DNA from: Desmodus rotundus
Taxonomy: Eukaryota > Chordata > Mammalia > Chiroptera > Phyllostomidae
NCBI RefSeq assembly: GCF_022682495.2
Contig: NC_071393.1
Location: 96,709,010-96,773,009, forward strand
DNA length: 64,000 nt
Direction: 5' to 3'
Of this stretch, positions 57,240-64,000 are shown piece by piece. Under the pieces are notes generated by a model. That model was not told the origin of the DNA and ran no database searches. It was given only the letters and a program-made list of their open reading frames with translations. Each line of letters starts with the position of its first letter. Within the stretch, counting starts at the first letter, position 1. The translations under genes were made by a program, and so were the position numbers.

Positions 57240-59330
57240 GTTGAATTTATTACTTTTTCTGTTGAAAATTTATTATATGATTAGATGATTCTTCTTTAAC
57301 TTGTTCATATGGTAAGTTTTAATGATAATTTTTAAATTTAAACCAACTTTACATTCTTGGAATAACACAGACTTTCAGGGTGTATTTATTATCTTTTGTG
57401 TATTGAATTCACTTTGCTGTTATTTCGTTGAGGATTTTTTGCACCTGTGCTCATTAGTGAGATTGACTTATATTTTTCCTTTTATTTATTATCCTTGTTA
57501 AGCTTTAGTAACAAGGTTATGCTGGCCTCATAATTTGAGTTTGGGTATGTTTCCTCTTTTTTTGTTCTATGGAAAGTATGTGTAATAGCAGTATTTATCT
57601 TTCTTAAATATTTATTAGAATATGCCAGTGAAGCGTTCTGGGACTGGAGTTTTCTTTGTTGGATGATTTAAATTATAAATTCAATTTCTTTAATATATAG
57701 AGTATTGTTCTGATTTTCTATTCCTTGTTTTGTTGGTTTTTGCAAGTTGCAGTTTTCTAGAAAGTTTTTCAACTCACTTAAATTTTCAGTTTATTTAAAG
57801 ATATCAGGTTGTTCATGATTTTGTCTTTATAATGTCAATTGAATTTGTAGCAATGTCCTTTTTCATTTCTAATATTGGTAATTTATACTTTTACTCTTTA
57901 CATCCTCCACTTCCTTAGGGGCTTTATATTTTATTAATGTTTTCACAGAAGAGTCTTTTGACTTTAATCATTCTTTATATTGTAATTTTGTTTTTTGTTA
58001 CGTTCATTTCTGCTCTTTGTGGATTCCTTTAAACTTTTAAAATTTTAATTCGTTGAAACATAGAGTTACTGTATGACCCAGAATTCCACTTCTAAATATA
58101 GCCAAGAGAAATGGAAAGAAACAGTCCAATTTATCATTTTTCATTATATAGTTAGCCCTCTATTTTGGTTCTGTTTTTAAAATCTTTGCATCCTGCAAGG
58201 TTGTGATGATGTTGTCTTATGTTTTCTTGTAAAAGTGCTTTTGTTTTTCCATTCATATTTATCTCTGCAGTCCGTTGGAATTATTTTTTGGTGTGATATG
58301 AGATAGGGAACAAATTTGTTTTCCATATGGACATCCAATTAGCCCAGCACTGTATCATAAAACATCTTCCTGTCCCCAATGTACTTCAGTGTTACCTTTG
58401 CTATCAATTAGGTGATCAAATAAGTATTAGTCTGATTCTATTTATTGGTTTATTTGTGTTAGGACTGATGTATGTTGTCATTGTATTTCTGCCTTTAATA
58501 AACTTGAAATTATATACTCTTGTAATTCTATTAGAGGCTATCTCAATGATGACAAGTAAATCTGTGACTTATCAAAGTCTAATATTACTTGGTAGTTTTA
58601 ACTTCTTCCCAAATAATGTAAGGAATTTAGAACACTTTAACTCTATTTATCATCCACCTCAACTTATATGTAATTTTTTAAATGCATTTTATTTCCATAT
58701 ACGTGTATATTTTATACCTCAAAAATATTCTTATTGTTTTGGGGAATCAGTAGTCAATTAGATATATCTACATATGTGCATATTTTGTTACTCTTCATTT
58801 CTTCCTATATCTCTGTACTTTCAGCTAATATGTTCTTCCATTTGCCTGAAGAACATCCTTAATGTTTCCTTAGAATCATATCTGCTGGTGACAAATTCTC
58901 TTTAATTTTATTTGTTGGAAAATGTTTTTATTTCATCATCAGTCTTGAAGAGTATTTCTGCTAGGTATAGTATCAACACTCTGATGATATTGCATTAAAT
59001 TTTGGACTTCTTTGTTTTGTTGAGATTTTATATACCATTCTAATTATTACTTCTTTGAAGGGAAGGTATCTGTTTTCTGTTCTAAGGTTTTCTTTGTGTT
59101 TGAGTTTATGATTTGTCAAGGTTTGGTTATCTTTCTTACATCCCCTTTGGGAGTTGGTGGGAATTCTTGTGTCTGAGACTTGATATCTTTAATCAATTTT
59201 GGAAAATTCTCAGCCATCATCTCTTTAAATATTTTTTCTGCCTCATTTCTCTCTCCTTTATGTATGGGACTCCAATTACACATATGTTAGACCTTTTTTC
59301 CCCTAAGTTTGCATTCTCTTTTATGACATA
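57240..59330 (-). mobile_element. Old L1, long antisense stretch
   Basis: Antisense L1 text includes aggttatgctggcctcataa, gggactggagttttctttgt, the tttcttcccaaataatg segment and the gggactccaattacacatat segment near its right end. No open frame remains. It is interrupted at its right by the COX7C retrocopy and resumes at about 59900. Confidence 0.72.
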
Positions 59331-59334
59331 AATT

Positions 59335-59895
59335 ACCAACAAGGTCATGACCTAGGAATAAAAAATTAAATAAAATCTCAGAATTTAAAACCAAGAAACA
59401 AGCTAAATCACACATATTTTGATCAAGAAACTAATACTGTGATATTACCCAAATTACCCCAAAAAGTATACATATGGTTAATTATCACATTTCATATTTC
59501 AGAAAAGAGGCATTAAGGATTCATGCCATAAGTTTACTTGCAAACACATCTAGTATGTTGAGTTAAATAGTTTGAAACATTTTTCAAAGAAATAGCACCT
59601 CTTAAAATTCTCCTTTTCATATCTGTTTCATGGATTAACTAAAACATCCTTATTTCTTAAGCAGTTGGTGTCTTACTATAAAGAAAGGTGTGGCAAATCC
59701 AGATCCGAAGTACTCAGTCATCATAACTAGTAACCGTCCCTTGTTTTCCATTGAAAATGGCAAACTCTTCCCTGGGCCCTCTTCCTAGCGGCTCCTGCAG
59801 ACCACAGAGTTTGTGAACCCCCGAACGCTCCATCCCAATGTTGCGCTGCTGGAAGCCCTGCGAAAGGCATGGAGACCTAAAGCGGAGGAAAGCTA
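59335..59895 (-). pseudogene. COX7C: COX7C processed pseudogene
   Basis: The coding part is 59650-59841, read on the minus strand without introns, and gives 63 codons plus a TAA stop, the usual COX7C length. The C-terminal half is well preserved ([19 protein letters not shown] follows a LLVMMTEY segment). COX7C is a small subunit of mitochondrial cytochrome c oxidase. Breaks: the start codon reads ACA, and one codon in the presequence/mature junction region is TAG. AT-rich sequence on the 3' side (about 59335-59649) is probably UTR-derived; no A-tail is visible. It lies inside L1 sequence, so it arrived after that L1. Confidence 0.85.
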
Positions 59896-60125
59896 GGTCT
59901 TCTTAATGTATTGCTTGTTTTTACTTACATGTTTTATTTATTTTTGACTCTTCATGCCATCTGGATATTCCTTTAGTTCTAGTTTTAGTACATTAGTTCT
60001 CTCCTCTGCTTGGTCTAATCTGTTATTAATTCCACACATTGAGTTTTTATTTGGTGGTTATGGTATTTTTTCATATCCAGAACTTCTATTTGGTCTCCTT
60101 TTATGGTCTCTAGTTCTTTAACAAA
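59896..60125 (-). mobile_element. Old L1, continuation beyond the retrocopy
   Basis: T-rich antisense L1 text such as catatccagaacttctattt and ggtctccttttatggtctct. Confidence 0.6.
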
Positions 60126-60149
60126 GTTATGAGGGAATACAAAGAATTA

Positions 60150-61900
60150 TTCAGCATGCTCACAAGCAGGTAGACTTTGGCCCTAAGCCTGGCTTAGAAA
60201 CCACCCGAGGAGCTGCCGGAGCCTACTGCAACATGGACGGTGTCCTATGAACAGCTCCCTATTGACCAACAAAGAGCTTCTTAGTTATGGAAGGAAGTTC
60301 CAAGGTGAATGGACAGCATCCTACTTGGAAGGCGGCCACTCTGATTGAAAAACGGTCAAAACAAGTCAGCTCAGTGGACTGAATTGCCTGCTGTTTGCCC
60401 CTATGTTTGAGTTTTTATTGATTCACGGGCAGTGGTCAATGGCCTGGCCATATAGTCAGGCAGAAGGGCAACAAAACACTGGCCACATAATGGGATGCCC
60501 ACATGGAGCATAGCCCTATGGAAACCACCACGGGAGTTTGAGAGGTGTGTTAAAGCAGGACACATTGATGCCCATCTTGTTTGTGCCTGGATTGTAATTT
60601 AAATGGTGACGGAGTGATGATACTTGGATGTTAATGCCATTGAAAGAAGATTTTTATTACTTACATTTCCTGAGAGGAGGGGGCGTGTTAATGCCGCACA
60701 GGTTCTCAAAGAAAAGCACCAGTGTTGGTCAGGAGCCAGAAAGCAATGAGATGAAGGCCTAGGCCAGAGCCTTTATTTGGGTTTCCAAGGGAAAGGCAAG
60801 GCAGGGCAGGGTGAACAGCTTAGGATTGGTTAGTTTGAACAGTTCTAGTGGGCTTTGGGGCATAAGAGCTGTTTCTAGTTGTCTGGTACCTGCCCTGGGT
60901 TGGTTTAGGGCAGGGGGAATATTGGCTTGGCATGTGAGGGTGACATAAGGAGGTGGTTCAGAGTATGAACTCTTGATCATAGGGGAGGTGTAAGCAACTT
61001 CTGCCGTTAGTTTGGCTCTGTGATTAATGGGTGCCAAACAGACAAATACAGACTCTAAGAAAACACAGAACACCATCAGAGGAAGCTGTTTGCAGGATCA
61101 GGTCACTGGACCCAGAGGGTGGCTATCCTGGTGTACTCACTTGAGGTGGCCACCTAGGTTTATGAGCTGAATGAACCCTGGGGGGCTGCAACAATGCAGA
61201 TATGGGCTGATATAGTCACCCTCCTTTTGTACCCCCTGAGACACAAAATGACAATAAGAACTGAGTGGCAGAGACTGCAGATGGCTATGAGGACAATTCC
61301 CTGTGGAGAAAGCTCTGAAAAGAGCTGGCAAGTGGGACTGATGCTGGAGGCTGCAAAAGGGGCCTGACAAGACCAAGACACTTACTTTGGATGGGGTCTT
61401 GCATACCTAGTGGTAGATACACATGCCCAGAGTACTAGAAAGGAACCGGAACTGAAGATAATGCGGCAGTCTAGAACACCACGCTACATTTCTTCAGCCC
61501 AAGGACATGCTTTATAGCCCCTGATGTTCAACAGTGTCAGAGCCATATCCTCCTCAGAGTAACAGTTTGACAGAGAATTGGAATGGACAATTAAAACACT
61601 GGTTGTCTAGCATGGGAGGAGATACAGGCCTGAACTGCTGGCTTACATGCCTCCATGAGTATGTGCTCACACTCAACGTAAGGGGTGCCAAGGCAGTGTC
61701 CCCACTACATAGACTCCTCTGCTTTTTTGGTGGATTTGGGAATAGGATGGGGTGGGGGAGGACGCTGGTATAACTGTACAGTTCTTTCTATGGGGAAGGA
61801 TGGTGATACAATTACATGTTGTTCCCCACGTGACTTCAGCTTCTTTTTCCTACCTGATAAAATGGTCCCAGGAACAGGGCTGCTACTATGAGTTCCCAAA
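60150..61900 (+). mobile_element. ERV-L pol remnant, interrupted
   Basis: Sense-strand text resembles ERV-L-type pol: end of reverse transcriptase (about 60170-60240), RNase H (about 60430-60600, with an IDSRAVVNGLA segment followed by an in-frame stop), and integrase core to C-terminus (about 61400-61790, including the open piece 61534-61773). Frameshifts and stops are frequent and no LTR of its own is visible nearby. A block at about 60620-61130 splits it. It is an old, dead copy. Confidence 0.65.
60620..61130 (-). mobile_element. LTR-like insertion within ERV-L pol
   Basis: This block separates RNase H from integrase similarity. The minus strand has AATAAA within the text at 60771-60780, typical of an LTR. 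Its ends are not certain. The 105-codon minus frame here is a shadow. Confidence 0.45.
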
Positions 61901-61992
61901 GAAGAGATGATCTGTAAGGACTGTGGATGAAAAAGGGGCCACATACTGAACGTGACAGGCTCAGGGGAGGTCAGGAGAGTGGCCCTCACAGA

Positions 61993-62058
61993 ACCAGTGA
62001 CCTTCTGCCTTGCGGGACAACGCCCAACCGGCTGAGCTGGAGCCACACAGGTCAGGGC
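61993..62058 (-). mobile_element. VES SINE head fragment
   Basis: Only the tRNA-like head remains: accagtgaccttctgccttg to the ccacacaggtcagggcc end. Confidence 0.75.
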
Positions 62059-62059
62059 C

Positions 62060-62690
62060 TGCCTATTGTCCTTTTGCATCTAAGATAACATGCATCTGGA
62101 ATGTCAGAGTAATCTCCTTTTCCTCTCAGGGCACTTCCACCACACCAGAGCATGAGACCACAGAACCTCTCATTGCTATCTTGTTCCCAAAATGCCATCT
62201 CTATGTGCTGGGATGTTCATTGTTAACTATCCCGCACCCACCAATGTAAAAAGTGTGCGTCTCTCCATTCTACTCTTCGTCCAGGCTCGGCTGCTGCTTC
62301 CCTGCTTTGCTGTCTCCTGCCTCCCTACTCTAAGACCACCCACCCCTTTTATCTCCTCCTTTGATTCTAATGTATAAAATAAGCTGTAAAACTAACATTC
62401 TCCGGAGCATTTTCTCAATCCATTGAGATTTTGCTTCCTGGCAATTGTCATCAGCTTGGCTCAGACGCATAAAAATTCTCTAGGTTTGGATGTTTCTCAC
62501 ATCCACAAGAGGAAACATAAAGATATTACAATATAGTCAGAATTCCTGGGGACTGAGGAATAGAATAAATAAAATGAGTCACTATCATAAACCGGCTAAA
62601 TTACTAAAATCAAGTAGGTTGAGGCAGGAGGAAATGATCTTATTCTTGTTTTAACAAACTTGGGAATTTAAACTTTTGAACTTTCCAGTC
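62060..62690. other. Unassigned intergenic DNA
   Basis: CT-rich to AT-rich text with LTR-like character (a taaaataagctgtaaaac-type segment near 62370), but no clear element ends. Confidence 0.35.
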
Positions 62691-63060
62691 TCGCATTGAT
62701 AGGTGGATGTGCATAAGACCGCCAGGTAACTCTCTGATTACCCCCTGCCCCGAAGGTGTCACGTATCCAGACTACCTGACGTCCATTCCCCAGACCACTG
62801 GACAGGACCAGACCACCTGGCGCTCAGCATCAGACTGCTCGACGTCTGTCTGCCTGATAACCATCCTGGACCGGTCCTGGGGCTAAGGATGTAGTACTGA
62901 TTACTCTCAAGAATGCACGATAAGAACTCTTAACTTTTCTTTCTTCTTCAGAACATTTCTGGATATTTGTCCAGCTATGTTTCCAGTTTGCAAACCCTAA
63001 GACCTTTGAATAAATCTTTATCATTTATTTCTAGCCAAAGCCTCCAGACTTTTTAAATTC
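62690..63060 (+). mobile_element. Probable ERV LTR fragment
   Basis: C-rich upstream half, then AATAAA at 63009-63014 followed by a T-rich and CT-rich end, as in LTR R/U5 regions. TG/CA ends and duplication were not identified. Confidence 0.4.
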
Positions 63061-63174
63061 ATTTGACAGGCCTGATGAAACAGGTTATTCCTTCATCTGA
63101 TCTGGCAAAATTGAGGATAACAGTGAATGCAGCTATATTGCTTAGTGGTAGAAATAGCCCAAGAGTATCAAGAA

Positions 63175-63392
63175 CAAATCGGTAGTTACAAAATAGTCAC
63201 GGGAATGTAAAGTACAGCATAGGGAACATGGTCAATAATACTGTAATAACTATGCGTGGTGCCACGTGGGTACTGGAATTATTGGAGGGATCACTTCATA
63301 AATTATGTAAATATCTAACCACTATGCTGTACACCTGACACTAATTTAAAATATTATTGAATGTCAACTCTAACTGAAAAAAAAAAAAGAAA
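63175..63392 (+). repeat. L1/HAL1 3' end with A-tail
   Basis: Text gtagttacaaaatagtcacg, atgtaaagtacagcataggg, ggatcacttcataaattatg and ctgtacacctgacactaat, ending in A12. It matches the HAL1 3' region at about 44830-44890 in part. Confidence 0.65.
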
Positions 63393-63886
63393 TTTTTCTA
63401 TCAAGAAAAAAGAAACGTCCCACTAGTTTTGTACCCACGAAGCCCTATCCCAGATAAATGAGAGGGAATGAAAAGGAGGCACTTGCCAGACTAGTCTGGT
63501 GGCCTATGATCTAGTCCAGTACGGTGGCCCAGCCTAACATCCCATCTGAAAGTGGAGAGGTTTGGGTATGAATAAAGAGACAAAGGAATAGTAGCTGAGG
63601 GTAAAAAAATAAATAAATAAGCTCAGTGAGGGAAATCCAATATTACATTGACGCCTCAAATGAGTCTCAGAGCACACCAGACACCTGAAGAGCAAAGCCG
63701 TGTACTTTGGAGACTACTGCCGCTCTTGGGACCTGCCACGATGGAATGGAAACCTGCAAACCGGAGTGACCTTGCCCTTGGACACATTTTGGTCATATAC
63801 TCGTACCTATTATGATAATGGACTAGATTAATGATTGATCAGTAACTAAAGGGAGCTCTAGTAATATGCCAATATCTTTTCTTTCT

Positions 63887-64000
63887 TTTTTTAATTTTTA
63901 TTTATTGGTTTGAGAGAGAGAGAGAGAGAAATCAATTTGCTGTTCCACTTGTTTACGCATTTATTGCCTGTTACTTGTATGTGCCCTGACCAGGGATTGA
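63887..64000 (-). mobile_element. VES SINE, cut by window end
   Basis: Reversed element: AT-rich start, GAGAGAGAGAGAG segment, and the ccctgaccagggattga part of the B-box region at the edge. Confidence 0.9.

Noticed and set aside
58327..58761. 144-codon hydrophobic frame that looks like a membrane protein
   Set aside because: It lies within antisense L1; the hydrophobic look comes from T-rich sequence.
59760..59896. Plus-strand exon-like reading ending in TAG near the COX7C copy
   Set aside because: The same bases are explained by the reverse strand of the COX7C retrocopy, which fits in length and C-terminal sequence.
28145..64000. tRNA genes suggested by B-box-like GGTTCRATTCC words
   Set aside because: All occur in heads of VES SINEs with CT-rich bodies and A-rich tails; none folds as a complete tRNA on reading.
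1..64000. CRISPR array, operon or bacterial system
   Set aside because: No regularly spaced direct repeats; spliced gene, SINEs and LINEs show a mammalian genome.

Overview
The window is mammalian nuclear DNA from a bat. The main evidence is at least fourteen tRNA-derived VES-type SINEs, a family I know only from Chiroptera, together with half-L1 (HAL1) elements, old L1/L2/MIR/MaLR remnants, a class I endogenous retrovirus and a mariner copy. Gene content and order match the human 15q23 segment that holds SKOR1 and RNU6-1. This rests on recall of the protein, the snRNA and the human map; no database search was possible.

Positions 1-11000 hold SKOR1, a neural transcriptional corepressor of the SKI/SNO family, on the plus strand. 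One very large GC-rich exon (2330-4544) carries the Ski/Sno/Dac and SMAD4-binding-like zinc domains and the low-complexity middle of the protein. Six small exons (5656-10261) encode the C-terminal coiled coil. All junctions have GT/AG sites and join to an open 892-residue frame. The 3' UTR carries three exact Pumilio-type motifs and ends at a poly(A) signal at 10970-10975. An upstream exon ends at base 13.

Positions 11000-20000 are single-copy flanking DNA: a CpG-rich stretch, several AT-rich homeodomain-type blocks that look like candidate enhancers, and on the minus strand at 15744-15850 an intact U6 snRNA gene. The U6 gene has a complete RNA polymerase III type 3 promoter (TATA, PSE, octamer and SPH) at canonical distances, so it is very probably the functional RNU6-1 ortholog. 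A CpG-rich block of about 500 bp lies directly upstream of it.

Positions 20000-64000 contain no protein-coding gene that I can support. They are a mosaic of repeats: L1, L2, MIR and MLT1 fragments, VES SINEs, an internally deleted gammaretrovirus-like provirus with both LTRs (40267-42324), two HAL1 elements about 2 kb each in opposite orientation (42990-45029 and 46995-49071), a deleted mariner transposon (49331-49873), a dead COX7C retrocopy (about 59335-59895) inserted in an old L1, and an ERV-L pol remnant (about 60150-61900). A strong CTCF-type motif sits in a small CpG pocket at 31188-31204.

I found no CRISPR array, operon, or clearly new gene system. The most informative items are the intact U6 locus with its full promoter, the HAL1 inverted pair, the Pumilio-motif cluster and the candidate enhancers around SKOR1.
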